Assembly: GCF_003854275.1 (NCBI RefSeq)
Contig: NZ_QTQP01000001.1
Span: 1-64,000, forward strand
Source of the DNA: Burkholderia sp. Bp8963
Lineage (GTDB): Bacteria; Pseudomonadota; Gammaproteobacteria; Burkholderiales; Burkholderiaceae
DNA: 64,000 bases
Reading direction: 5' to 3'
The notes under the pieces were generated by a model. It was not told where the DNA came from. It searched no databases and saw only the letters and a list, made by a program, of their open reading frames with translations. This document shows, in pieces, positions 27,003 through 35,672 of the stretch; the stretch's first letter is position 1; every line of letters begins with the position of its first letter. The translations under genes and the position numbers were made by a program.

Positions 27003-29273
27003 ATGCGGGAAGTCGATTACCTGTTGATCGGCGGCGGGATCGCGAGCGCGACCGCCGCGCAGACGCTGCGCCGCGAGGATGACGCAGCCAGCATAGCGAT
27101 GCTGTGCGGCGAAGCGGAATTGCCGTACCGCCGTCCGCCGCTCACGAAGCTGCCTGATGCTGGCGGCGGCGCCGGCGATTCCGGCGCAAAATCCGGCGCA
27201 AATCTTGCGCTGCACGACGCGGCGTTCTACGCACAGTTGCGGATCGATCTGCTGCTCGGCGCACATGCGACGCATGTCGACCGGCACGCGCGCATCGTCC
27301 GGACCGACACGCATGGCGACTTCCTCTACCGCAAGCTGCTGATCGCGACAGGCACGTCGCCGCTCGTGCCGCCGGTGCCGGGCATCGATCTCGCGGGCGT
27401 GCTGTGCCTGCATACGCTGGCCGACATGCGTGCGTTGCAGCATGCGCTCGCCCGGGCCCGGCGGGTCGTGATCGTCGGCGCCGGTTTCATCGGCATCGAA
27501 CTCGCCGCGACGCTGCAGGAACGCGGCTTGCATGTGACGCTGCTCGAGCGCGAGCCGGTCGTGTTTCCGCGGCTGCAGTCGGAGCACCTGTCGCAGTTCT
27601 TCGCGCGCTGCTGTGCCGAGCGCGGGATCGCGGTTCGCACGCGCTGCGACGTCCGCGCACTGCTGGGCGACGGCAACGTCGATGCGGTCGAGACGAGCGA
27701 CGGCGACACGTTGCCGTGCGACGTGGCGATCATCGCCGTCGGCGTGACGCCGAACTGCACGTTCCTGGCGGACAGCGGCCTGCCGATCGACGATGGCATC
27801 GAGGTCGACGCATTCCTGCGCACGGCCGATCCGAACATCTATGCGGCGGGCGACGTCGCGAACTTCCACGACCCGATCTTCGGCGTGCGGCGCCGCATCG
27901 AGCACTGGGACAACGCGATCCGGCAAGGCAAGATCGCCGCGCGCAACATGGCGGGCCGCCAGGTGCCGTATCGCGACGTGTCGATCTTCTTCGGCGACGT
28001 GTTCGGCGTGTCGTACAACTTTCTCGGCGACCAGTCCGGCGCGACCGACACGATCGGGCGCGGCACGATCGGCGACCGTCCGTATGCGCTGCTGTACCTG
28101 AAGGACGACGTGCTGCGCGCGGCGTTCGCAGTCGACCAGCCGGCCGAGAGCATCGCATCGCTGGCCGACGCGATCTCGCTGCGGCTCGACCTGAAGACGG
28201 AGCATGGACGCCTGCATGACGTCCGCTTTCCGCTCGATCGCCTGCCGGTACAGACGATGCTGATCCTGCAGGGCGGCGGCGCGCTCGGCGCGTTCGAATG
28301 CGGCGTCGCGCGCGCGCTCGACGAGCACGGGATCCGGCCTGACATCGTGTCGGCCGTGTCGATCGGCGCGTTCAACGGCGCGATCATCGCGAGCAATCCG
28401 AAGGCGCCGTCGCGCGCGCTCGACGCGTTCTGGCGCGAGCTCGCGATCCCGCTGCCGGCGACCGGCGGCCCGCAATGGCAGCAGATGATGCTCTCCGCGT
28501 ATGTGTTCTGGTTCGGCGTGCCGAACTTCCTGCAGCCGCGCTGGTGGAATCCGCTGAACGGCATCGACTGGCTCTACGGACGCACGACGAGCCTCTACGA
28601 CCCGCATCCGGTCCTTGCGCTGATCAAAAAGTATGTCGATTTCGATTCGCTCGGCGACAGCCCGACGCGTCTGCTGATCAGCGCCGTCGACGTGAAGACC
28701 GGCGAGCCGCGCATCTTCGACAGCTACGTCGACCGGCTGACGCCCGAGCACCTGCTCGCGAGCGGCAGCCTGCCGCCGGGGATCCCGTGGACGAAGCTCG
28801 ACGGGCACGCATACTGGGACGGCGGCATCGTCAGCAACTCGCCGCTCGGCCTCGTGCTCGAGCGCTGCGGCCGGATCGGCGGGCGGATCTTCATCGTCGA
28901 TCTGTTTAGCGGCAGCAAGCGGATGCCGGAAAACCTCGTCGAAGTGATGCTGCGCCGCGAGGAAATCAGCTATATGGACCGCGTGCGCAGCGACCTGCGT
29001 TTCGAGGAATACGCGAACGACTTCAGCGATCTCGTCGGCAGCATCATGACGCACGTCGCGGAGCCGGCCGCCAGCGCGATCCGCCAGCAGCCGCTCTATA
29101 TCCGGCTGATGGGCAATCGCGCGCCGATCCGCATCGAGCGGATCGCGCTGCACCGCACGGGGCCCGTGTCCTTCGCGACCGACTACGATTTTTCGGCGTC
29201 GATGCTCGCCGAATTGCAGGCGCGTGGTTATGCGGAAGGATCGAAGGCGCTCGCCGGTGGCGATGCAGCGTGA
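27003..29273 (+). CDS. Fusion: FAD/NAD(P)H oxidoreductase (AIF/ferredoxin-reductase type) + patatin phospholipase
   Basis: One uninterrupted 756-residue frame with two enzyme modules. Residues 1 to about 395 are a FAD-dependent pyridine nucleotide oxidoreductase: FAD motif YLLIGGGIASATAAQTLR, NAD(P) motif VVIVGAGFIGIELAATL, and a second FAD motif IYAAGDVANFHDP. There is no CxxC redox pair, as in rubredoxin/ferredoxin reductases and AIF. Residues from about 415 form a patatin-like lipase: oxyanion loop LQGGGALGAFECG (Gly424-426), nucleophile Ser453 in AVSIGAF (the usual first Gly of GxSxG is Ala451), and the dyad Asp606 in DGGIVSN. A DUF3734-like tail follows. No signal peptide was seen. It probably couples a redox step to lipid-ester hydrolysis, or uses the flavin domain as a sensor. 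Confidence 0.85.
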   Translation: MREVDYLLIGGGIASATAAQTLRREDDAASIAMLCGEAELPYRRPPLTKLPDAGGGAGDSGAKSGANLALHDAAFYAQLRIDLLLGAHATHVDRHARIVRTDTHGDFLYRKLLIATGTSPLVPPVPGIDLAGVLCLHTLADMRALQHALARARRVVIVGAGFIGIELAATLQERGLHVTLLEREPVVFPRLQSEHLSQFFARCCAERGIAVRTRCDVRALLGDGNVDAVETSDGDTLPCDVAIIAVGVTPNCTFLADSGLPIDDGIEVDAFLRTADPNIYAAGDVANFHDPIFGVRRRIEHWDNAIRQGKIAARNMAGRQVPYRDVSIFFGDVFGVSYNFLGDQSGATDTIGRGTIGDRPYALLYLKDDVLRAAFAVDQPAESIASLADAISLRLDLKTEHGRLHDVRFPLDRLPVQTMLILQGGGALGAFECGVARALDEHGIRPDIVSAVSIGAFNGAIIASNPKAPSRALDAFWRELAIPLPATGGPQWQQMMLSAYVFWFGVPNFLQPRWWNPLNGIDWLYGRTTSLYDPHPVLALIKKYVDFDSLGDSPTRLLISAVDVKTGEPRIFDSYVDRLTPEHLLASGSLPPGIPWTKLDGHAYWDGGIVSNSPLGLVLERCGRIGGRIFIVDLFSGSKRMPENLVEVMLRREEISYMDRVRSDLRFEEYANDFSDLVGSIMTHVAEPAASAIRQQPLYIRLMGNRAPIRIERIALHRTGPVSFATDYDFSASMLAELQARGYAEGSKALAGGDAA

Positions 29274-29593
29274 CGAAGCCGCACGGCCACCCATCGCCAC
29301 CATAACGAACCGGCATCACGCAACGGCGCCGGACCGCGCGATACTGCTCTTGTCGTGCCGGCCGCCGCGCGGGCCGATCGCCACGCCGTCGACCGGCGGG
29401 CGCCGCCGCCGGCGTTCCGGCACGACCCATGCATGCGGCGCCGCGCGCGAGCGGCGGCGCCCGGTGCCTGCGCGGAGCGGGCAGGCGGCGTAGGATGGGA
29501 CATGGCGCCCGGCGTTCATCGTCAACGCGCCGGGCGGGCAGGCGCTGCCGCATTCAGGCAGCGCAATCCACGTGGAATGGAGCCACGCCGATC
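29274..29593. other. GC-rich intergenic region without a gene
   Basis: 320 bases between the fusion gene and the polX-type gene. The frames here are Arg/Pro-rich in every phase and give no family resemblance. GCGCCCGGCG (29506) and GCGCCGGGCG (29526) can pair imperfectly and might mark a transcript end or leader structure. No clear promoter boxes were identified. Confidence 0.45.
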
Positions 29594-31387
29594 ATGTCGA
29601 TCCACAATGCCGAATGTGCGGCGGTGTTTGCCGAGATCGCCGACCTGCTCGAAATACAGGGCGCCAACCCGTTTCGGGTGCGCGCTTACCGCAATGCCGC
29701 GCGCACGATCGCCGACTACGGCCGCGACATTCCCACGATGGTTGCGAATGGCGACGACCTCGGCCGGATCCCGTCGATCGGCGTCGACCTCGCGTCGAAG
29801 CTGCGCGAAATCGCGGCGACCGGCACCTGCGAGCTGCAGCAGACGCTGCGCCGCGCGCTGCCACCGGCGGTCGTCGAATTGCTCGACGTGCAGGGGCTCG
29901 GCGCGAAACGCGTGAAGGCGCTGCACGACGGGCTGCATGTCGACACGCTCGAGCAGCTGAAGGCGGCGGCGAAGAGCGGACGCGTTCGCGAACTGCCGGG
30001 CTTCGGCGCGAAAACCGAAGCGCATCTGCTCGAAGCGATCGACGAACGCCTGCATCATGCGCCGCAGCGATTCCTGCTGCCGTTTGCCGAGCAATCGTTG
30101 AAGCCGCTGCTCGATCGATTGCGCGCGGTGGCGGGCGTCGGCGACGTGGTGCCGGCCGGCAGCTTCCGGCGCCGCCGCGAGACCGTCGGCGACCTCGACG
30201 TGCTCGTGACCGCGCGCGACCCGGTGGCGGTGGCCGACGCGTTCGTCGGCTACGGCGAAGTCGAGCGCGTGCTGGCGAACGGGGCGACGCGCTCGAGCGT
30301 CGTGCTGCGCAGCGGCCTGCAGGTCGACCTGCGCGTCGTCGAAGCGGATGCGTTCGGCGCGGCGCTCGTGTACTTCACCGGGTCGAAATCGCACAACATC
30401 GCGTTGCGCCGCATCGCACAGGCCGGCGGCCTGAAGATCAACGAATACGGCGTGTTTCGCGGCGACGAACGGATCGCCGGCGCGACCGAGGCGTCGGTTT
30501 ACGGCGCGATCGGCCTGCACTGGGTGCCGCCCGAGCTGCGCGAGGATCATGGCGAAATCGATGCGTCGCGGGCGGGCGACCTGCCGGCGCTCGTCGAGCG
30601 CAAGCATCTGCGCGGCGACCTGCATGCGCATACCGATGCATCGGATGGCCACGACGGCCTGCGCGCGATGGCGGATGCCGCCCGCGCGCGCGGGCTTGCG
30701 TATCTCGCGATCACCGATCTGGCGCAGCGCGACGGCCGCAGGCGGGGCGTCGACGCCGGGCGGCTCGCGCGGCAAATCGACGACATCGACCGGCTGAACG
30801 CATCGTTCGACGATTTCGCGCTGCTGAAGGGCGTCGAGGTGGACATTCGCGAAGACGGCAGCCTCGACTTGCCGGACGACTTGCTCGGCCGGCTCGACCT
30901 CGTCGTCGGCGCGGTGCGCGACGGGCTGGACCTGCCGCGTGCCGCGCAGACCGATCGCATGCTGCGGGCGATGGACCATCCGCATTTCACGATCCTCGCG
31001 CATCCGACCGGCCGCCTGCTCGGCGAACGGGACGCATGCGAGCTCGACGTGCCGCGCGTGATCGAGCACGCGCGGGCGCGCGGCTGTTTCCTCGAACTGG
31101 ATGCGCAGCCGCAGCGGCTCGATCTCGCGGACATCTGGTGCCGCGAGGCTGCGCAGGCCGGTGTGCTGGTGTCGATCGGCTCGGACGCGCATCGCGCCGA
31201 CGAACTGGACGATCTCGGCTTCGGCGTCGACCAGGCGCGGCGCGGCTGGCTTACCTGCACCGACGTGCTCAACACGCGGACGCTCGCGCAATTGCGGCCG
31301 CTGCTTGCGCGCACGATGGGCGGTGCGGGCAGCGGTGCGGCCAGCACGCATCGCGAGCCGGCGCGGCACCGCACGAAGGAGGCGTGA
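29594..31387 (+). CDS. polX: DNA polymerase/3'-5' exonuclease PolX (PHP domain with altered metal site)
   Basis: A 597-residue family X DNA polymerase with a C-terminal PHP domain. The N-terminal helix-hairpin-helix region (EIQGANPFRVRAYRNAARTI, DVQGLGAKRVKAL) and the polymerase nucleotidyl site (AGSFRRRRETVGDLDVLV) are clear. The PHP domain starts with GDLHAHTDASDG (His344, His346) and contains GVEVDI, ILAHPTGRL and GSDAHRADEL. The normally invariant ITDHS motif reads ITDLA, so Leu376 replaces a metal-ligand histidine. This suggests weakened or lost 3'-5' exonuclease activity, while the polymerase site looks intact. The start at 29594 fits the family. Its stop shares a base with the next start (TGATG). 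Confidence 0.92.
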   Translation: MSIHNAECAAVFAEIADLLEIQGANPFRVRAYRNAARTIADYGRDIPTMVANGDDLGRIPSIGVDLASKLREIAATGTCELQQTLRRALPPAVVELLDVQGLGAKRVKALHDGLHVDTLEQLKAAAKSGRVRELPGFGAKTEAHLLEAIDERLHHAPQRFLLPFAEQSLKPLLDRLRAVAGVGDVVPAGSFRRRRETVGDLDVLVTARDPVAVADAFVGYGEVERVLANGATRSSVVLRSGLQVDLRVVEADAFGAALVYFTGSKSHNIALRRIAQAGGLKINEYGVFRGDERIAGATEASVYGAIGLHWVPPELREDHGEIDASRAGDLPALVERKHLRGDLHAHTDASDGHDGLRAMADAARARGLAYLAITDLAQRDGRRRGVDAGRLARQIDDIDRLNASFDDFALLKGVEVDIREDGSLDLPDDLLGRLDLVVGAVRDGLDLPRAAQTDRMLRAMDHPHFTILAHPTGRLLGERDACELDVPRVIEHARARGCFLELDAQPQRLDLADIWCREAAQAGVLVSIGSDAHRADELDDLGFGVDQARRGWLTCTDVLNTRTLAQLRPLLARTMGGAGSGAASTHREPARHRTKEA

Positions 31388-32739
31388 TGGCGGGCGCGAC
31401 GGGCGATGCCGGCGAAGGCATGCTGCTGACCGATCTCTACGAGCTCACGATGCTGCAGGCGTACTTCGACGCCGCGATGAACGACCTCGCGAGCTTCGAG
31501 TTCTTCGTGCGCGCGTTGCCGCCGCAGCGCAACTTCCTGATGGCGTCGGGGCTCGCGCCCGTGCTCGACTACCTGGAGCACGCGCGGTTCACGGACGCCG
31601 ACCTCGACTACCTGGCCCGTACGGGGCGCTTCCGCGCGGACTTCGTCGCGTCGCTTGCCGACTGGCGCTTCTCCGGTGCGGTGGAAGCGATGCCCGAAGG
31701 CACCGTCTGCTTCGCCGACGAGCCGATCCTGCGGATCACCGCGCCGTTGCGCGAGGCGCAGCTCGTCGAGAGCCGCGTGATGAACCTGCTGCATTACGCG
31801 ACGCTCGTCGCGAGCAAGGCGGCGCGCGTGGTGCTGGCCGCGCCCGGACGATTGCTCGTCGACTTCGGCCTGCGTCGCGCGCATGGCGCGGAAGCGGGGC
31901 TGCTGTCGGCGCGCGCGAGCTATCTCGCGGGCTTTTCGGGCACGGCGACGGTACAGGCCGCGGAGCGTTACGGCATCCCCGTGTTCGGCACGATGGCGCA
32001 TTCGTACGTGCAGGCGCATCGCGACGAGGCGCGCGCGTTCGAGGATTTTGCGCGCTCGCAGCCGGACAACGCGGTGCTTCTGATCGATACGTACGACACG
32101 GAACGCGCCGCGCAGATCGTCGTGGAGACGGCGCGCAAGCTTGCGCCGGAAGGGATCGCGATCAAGGGCGTGCGGCTCGACAGCGGCGACCTTGCCGCGC
32201 ATGCGCGGCGGGTGCGCGGCATCCTCGATCGCGGCGGGCTTGCGCACGTGACGATCTTCGCGAGCGGCAATCTCGACGAATACGGGCTGCACGATCTGCT
32301 CGCGCGGGGCGCGCCGATCGATGGCTTCGGCATCGGCACGCGGATGAACACGTCGGCGGATGCGCCGTCGCTCGACTGCGCGTACAAGCTCGTCGAGTAC
32401 GCGAGTCTGCCGCGCCGCAAGCGGTCCGAAGGCAAGGCGACATGGCCGGGCCGCAAGCAGGTGTTCCGGCGCGTCGACGCGGACGGCCGGATCGCGGCCG
32501 ACTGCCTGGCGCTCGCGCGCGAAACGCGGCCGGGCGCCGCGCTGCTCGTGCCCGTCATGCGCGATGGCGTGCCGCTCGCGTTGCCGTCGCTCGGCGAGAG
32601 CCGCGCGTATGCGGCGAGCCAGCTCGCGACGCTGCCGGCGCGCACGCGTGCGCTGGGCACGGCGGAGCCGGTCGACGTCGAAATTTCCGCGGCGCTGGCC
32701 GCGCTGGTGAAGCGGATGGATGCGCGCCAGGCCGCGTGA
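31387..32739 (+). CDS. pncB: Nicotinate phosphoribosyltransferase
   Basis: A 450-residue NAPRT that makes nicotinate mononucleotide from nicotinate and PRPP in the NAD salvage pathway. Recognisable parts: LLTDLYELTMLQAYFD at the N-terminus, the phosphorylatable His205 in GTMAHSYVQAH, the phosphate-binding GVRLDSGDLAAHAR, FASGNLDEYGLHDL and FGIGTRMNTSADAP. The length and C-terminal extension fit the longer bacterial NAPRT class. AAGGAGG lies inside the end of polX, and the two genes overlap as TGATG, so they are co-translated. The stop is two bases from the stop of the convergent alanine dehydrogenase gene. Confidence 0.94.
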   Translation: MAGATGDAGEGMLLTDLYELTMLQAYFDAAMNDLASFEFFVRALPPQRNFLMASGLAPVLDYLEHARFTDADLDYLARTGRFRADFVASLADWRFSGAVEAMPEGTVCFADEPILRITAPLREAQLVESRVMNLLHYATLVASKAARVVLAAPGRLLVDFGLRRAHGAEAGLLSARASYLAGFSGTATVQAAERYGIPVFGTMAHSYVQAHRDEARAFEDFARSQPDNAVLLIDTYDTERAAQIVVETARKLAPEGIAIKGVRLDSGDLAAHARRVRGILDRGGLAHVTIFASGNLDEYGLHDLLARGAPIDGFGIGTRMNTSADAPSLDCAYKLVEYASLPRRKRSEGKATWPGRKQVFRRVDADGRIAADCLALARETRPGAALLVPVMRDGVPLALPSLGESRAYAASQLATLPARTRALGTAEPVDVEISAALAALVKRMDARQAA

Positions 32740-32741
32740 CG

Positions 32742-33857
32742 TCAGGCCAGCATGTCCTCCGCGGGCACGTACGGCAGCCCGAGCGAGCGCGCGACCGCTT
32801 CGTAGGTGACGTGCCCGTCGCATACGTTCAGGCCCGCGCGCAGATGCACGTCGTCGGCCATCGCACGTTTCCAGCCGTGGTCGGCCAGCGCGATCGCGTA
32901 ACCGATCGTCGCGTTGTTCAGCGCGAACGTCGACGTGCGCGCGACCGCGCCGGGCATGTTCGCGACACAGTAATGCACGACGCCGTCGACGACGAAGGTC
33001 GGGTCCGCGTGCGTGGTCGGATGCGAGGTCTCGAAGCAGCCGCCCTGGTCGATCGCGACGTCGACGACGACGGCGCCGGTGCGCATCTTCGCGATCAGGT
33101 CGCGCGTGACGAGGCGCGGCGCCGACGCGCCGGGCACGAGCACCGCGCCGATCACGACGTCCGCGTCGCGTACCGCTTCCTCGATCGTGTGCGCGTTCGA
33201 ACAGACCGTCGTGATCCGGTTGCCGAAGATCAGGTCGAGCTGGCGCAGGCGGCCGACGTTGTTGTCGAGCACGACGACCCGCGCGCCCATGCCGACCGCC
33301 ATCTGCAACGCGCCCGTGCCGACGACGCCCGCGCCGAGCACGACGACGTGCGCGGCCGGCACGCCCGGCACGCCGCCCATCAGCAGGCCCATCCCGCCGC
33401 GCGGGCTTTCGAGGTGCGTCGCCGCGACCTGGATCGACATGCGTCCGGCGACCTCGCTCATCGGCGCGAGCAGCGGCAGCCCGCCGCCGGGCCCGGTCAC
33501 CGTTTCATAGGCAATGCACACCGCGCCGGATTTGACGAGCGCCGCCGTCTGTTCCGGATCGGGCGCGAGATGCAGGTACGTATAGAGCATCTGGCCGCGC
33601 CGCAGCATCGCGCACTCGGCCGGTTGCGGCTCCTTGACCTTGATGACCATGTCGGCGCGGGCGAAAACCTCCGCTGCGCCGTCGCACAGCGTCGCGCCGG
33701 CGGCCGCATAGTCGTCGTCGCGCAGCCCGATCGCCGTGCCGGCGCTGCGCTGCACCAGGACCTGGTGTCCGTGGCGGGTCAGTTCGCGCGTGCCGGCCGG
33801 TGTGAGCCCGACGCGATATTCATGGTTCTTGATCTCCTTCGGCACACCGATCAACAT
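32742..33857 (-). CDS. ald: Alanine dehydrogenase
   Basis: A 371-residue NAD-dependent L-alanine dehydrogenase (alanine + NAD + H2O to pyruvate + ammonia + NADH). Starts MLIGVPKEIKNHEYRVGLTP. Substrate-binding Lys75 and His96 are in the classical positions (VIKVKEPQ, YTYLHLAPD). The nucleotide fold is VVVLGAGVVGTGAL, and the catalytic aspartate is in VVVDVAIDQGGCFET. The length matches the family. It stands alone, tail to tail with the NAPRT gene with a two-base gap, so transcripts must overlap. Confidence 0.95.
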   Translation of the reverse strand: MLIGVPKEIKNHEYRVGLTPAGTRELTRHGHQVLVQRSAGTAIGLRDDDYAAAGATLCDGAAEVFARADMVIKVKEPQPAECAMLRRGQMLYTYLHLAPDPEQTAALVKSGAVCIAYETVTGPGGGLPLLAPMSEVAGRMSIQVAATHLESPRGGMGLLMGGVPGVPAAHVVVLGAGVVGTGALQMAVGMGARVVVLDNNVGRLRQLDLIFGNRITTVCSNAHTIEEAVRDADVVIGAVLVPGASAPRLVTRDLIAKMRTGAVVVDVAIDQGGCFETSHPTTHADPTFVVDGVVHYCVANMPGAVARTSTFALNNATIGYAIALADHGWKRAMADDVHLRAGLNVCDGHVTYEAVARSLGLPYVPAEDMLA

Positions 33858-33999
33858 GGGTCACCTCCACGGGCCTTCGTTATAGGAATGTCCTGCGCTC
33901 ACGTGTGCACGGCTGCGTCCGCCAGCGTGCGGGCACGACGGTGCGACGCGCGCGTACGCACGCGCTTGCGTGCGTGAACACGTGCGGCGGCCACACGCG

Positions 34000-34434
34000 T
34001 TACGCGGTTCGCGCGACCGGATCCGTCTGCCCGGAAGGGGCCGCCCGGTCGGGCGGCCCCTCGGTCGGCTGGATGCCGACACCGAACCACGGCACGTCGG
34101 TTGCGAGCGATGCGGTGTAGCGTGCCCAGCCGCGCGGGTTGCCGGCGAACAGCTTCGCGCAGACCGGCGCGGCGAGCGCATCGCGGTCGAGTTGAGCGTC
34201 GAGCAGTTGCTGCGGCCACAGGCAGAACGCATGCAGCACGGCGCTCGCGAATTCGCGCACCGTCATGCGATCGAACACGTGTTCGAGCAGCGGCAGGTCG
34301 GCCAGCATCGGCCGCGTCGCGATCAGCGCGCCGATCGTCGTGTCGTCGCGCTCGCTTTCGAGCAGGCAACTGAGCGTGCGCATCACGCCGCCGAGATGCA
34401 GCAGCAGCGCGCGGCGTTCGAGGGCTTCGTTCAT
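34000..34434 (-). CDS. Hypothetical protein
   Basis: A 144-residue soluble-looking protein without a recognised family. The first two-thirds are helical (LERRALLLHLGGVMRTLSCL, LPLLEHVFDRMTVREFASAV). The sequence then passes through WPQQLLDAQLDRDALAAPV to a Pro/Gly-rich tail. The tail codons (34037-34060) contain a perfect 11-bp inverted repeat, so the natural end of the protein may lie earlier, or the gene may run through a terminator-like hairpin. AGGAACGG precedes the start. The nearest neighbours (alanine dehydrogenase and a small membrane protein) do not suggest a role. Confidence 0.55.
   Translation of the reverse strand: MNEALERRALLLHLGGVMRTLSCLLESERDDTTIGALIATRPMLADLPLLEHVFDRMTVREFASAVLHAFCLWPQQLLDAQLDRDALAAPVCAKLFAGNPRGWARYTASLATDVPWFGVGIQPTEGPPDRAAPSGQTDPVARTA
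34037..34060. repeat. Perfect GC-rich hairpin within the 3' end of a hypothetical gene
   Basis: GGGGCCGCCCG (34037-34047) and CGGGCGGCCCC (34050-34060) are exact complements separated by GT. The structure lies in the last 20 codons of the minus-strand hypothetical gene, with no T-run. It could be a transcript-end stabiliser captured inside the frame or an exact palindromic element. Confidence 0.55.
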
Positions 34435-34711
34435 GAACCGTTCCTCCGGCAGGGAGGTGTGAGCGGTTGTGCGTTCATGCCTCGACTGCAGTCCTGGAAT
34501 AAAAGGGTAGTAGCAGGCGGACGGAAGTCAAGCGGCGAGGGCGCGCGGAACGCGGCCGACGGTCGCTGCGGTGCAACGTATTGTCGCAATGCGACCGGGC
34601 GTCGCAACACGCGATGCGGCCGATTTCTGTATCGTCGCGGATGTCGCGGCGTACACGCCGCGTGCCGGAACCGAGGCCGGCGAACCGGGCAGACAAGGAG
34701 TCACACCGACC

Positions 34712-35128
34712 ATGACCGCCGCATATTTCAGCGTGCCGACGCTGTGCGCGATTGCACTTGTCCACGTTTACTGGGCGTGCGGGGGCCGCGTCGGCAAGCG
34801 CGCGGCGATTCCGGAGCGCAACGGCAAACCGCTGTTGCAGCCGAGCGCGGCCGGCACGTTCGCCGTCGCGGCGGCGCTGTTCGCGAGCGCGGGCGTGGTC
34901 GCGGCGCGCGCCGGCTGGTTGCTGCCGAGCCTGCATTCGAACGCGGTCGGGTTCGGGATCGTCGCGCTTGCGCTGATCTTCGCAGTGCGGGCGATCGGCG
35001 ACTTCCGCTACGTCGGGTTCTTCAAGCGGACGCGCGGGTCGCGGTTCGCCCGGATGGACACGCTGTGCTATTCGCCGCTGTGCGTGGTGCTGTCACTGTC
35101 CATCGCGTCGATGCTCTGGACGCACTAG
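34712..35128 (+). CDS. DUF3995-like small integral membrane protein
   Basis: A 138-residue protein with four predicted transmembrane helices (VPTLCAIALVHVYWACGG, AGTFAVAAALFASAGVVAA, AVGFGIVALALIFAVRAIGD, YSPLCVVLSLSIASMLW). The W-A-C-G-G near the N-terminus, IPERNGKPLLQPS, and the closing RMDTLCYSPLC resemble DUF3995 membrane proteins of unknown function. The start at 34712 is chosen for the hydrophobic N-terminus, with AAGGAG 15 bases upstream. Single gene. Confidence 0.75.
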   Translation: MTAAYFSVPTLCAIALVHVYWACGGRVGKRAAIPERNGKPLLQPSAAGTFAVAAALFASAGVVAARAGWLLPSLHSNAVGFGIVALALIFAVRAIGDFRYVGFFKRTRGSRFARMDTLCYSPLCVVLSLSIASMLWTH

Positions 35129-35672
35129 ACGCTGGACGTCGCGATCCGGCATCGCTTGGTGACGGCAATCCCGACAGGCGATTTTGTCCATCTTTTCGCT
35201 TCCCGTTACGAGCCGCTATCGATTGTTGCGATTTTTGAGTCAATAAATTGCGACAAAACGTCTCACGATGGAACCGGTTCCATTTATAATTCGCCGCACC
35301 GTCGACCAGGTTGCCCAGAGGGCCGCGCATGCCGTTCTTGCTGTCGGCGAGAGCGGCGATTTAGTTAAAAGGGCCATGGTGACGGCGGGCGAGTTCGGGC
35401 CGAATGGCGCGGATTCGTCCGACGATAAGGCCCGCTAGAGGTCGAAACGCTTTGGAGTCCGACGAATCGGGCGCGAAAGCGGCTGCATGACGAAAGCGGG
35501 GTCGCGCCGGGCGCGAGTCCGCCGTCTGCAGCGAGGTTGTTCGCAATACGGAAGAACAGGGGCGGTCCGGCGCGTGGTTGCGCCGCCGTCTCGCGCCGCG
35601 CACGGGGCATGCCGCATGTGCACGCCGCATATGCGTCTTCGAAGCGCTGTCCCCAACGATCATCACCCGACC
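35129..35672. other. Long leader/regulatory region of the GMC dehydrogenase operon
   Basis: 544 bases without a convincing gene. An AT-rich island (about 35205-35295) holds the 16-bp palindrome at 35268-35283, and a perfect TATAAT (35285-35290) lies two bases after it. No good -35 element is found 17 bases upstream, so the promoter may need an activator or the match may be partly fortuitous. The remaining 380 bases up to the start codon would be a long 5' untranslated region. Frames here are Arg-rich and not family-like. Confidence 0.5.
35268..35283. promoter_or_regulatory. PtxS/LacI-type operator palindrome
   Basis: ATGGAACCGGTTCCAT is a perfect 16-bp palindrome with the central CG typical of LacI-family operators. 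It differs by one symmetric base pair from TGAAACCGGTTTCA, the site described for PtxS, the 2-ketogluconate-responsive repressor of Pseudomonas. It overlaps the region just before a TATAAT box (35285-35290), where a bound repressor would block polymerase. The downstream operon encodes a gluconate-2-dehydrogenase-type complex, which would make 2-ketogluconate, the ligand of PtxS. Confidence 0.65.

Noticed and set aside
35249..35290. Full sigma-70 promoter with TTGCGA and TATAAT
   Set aside because: The spacing between the two boxes is about 31 bases, well over the normal 16-18; only the TATAAT is kept as a hint.
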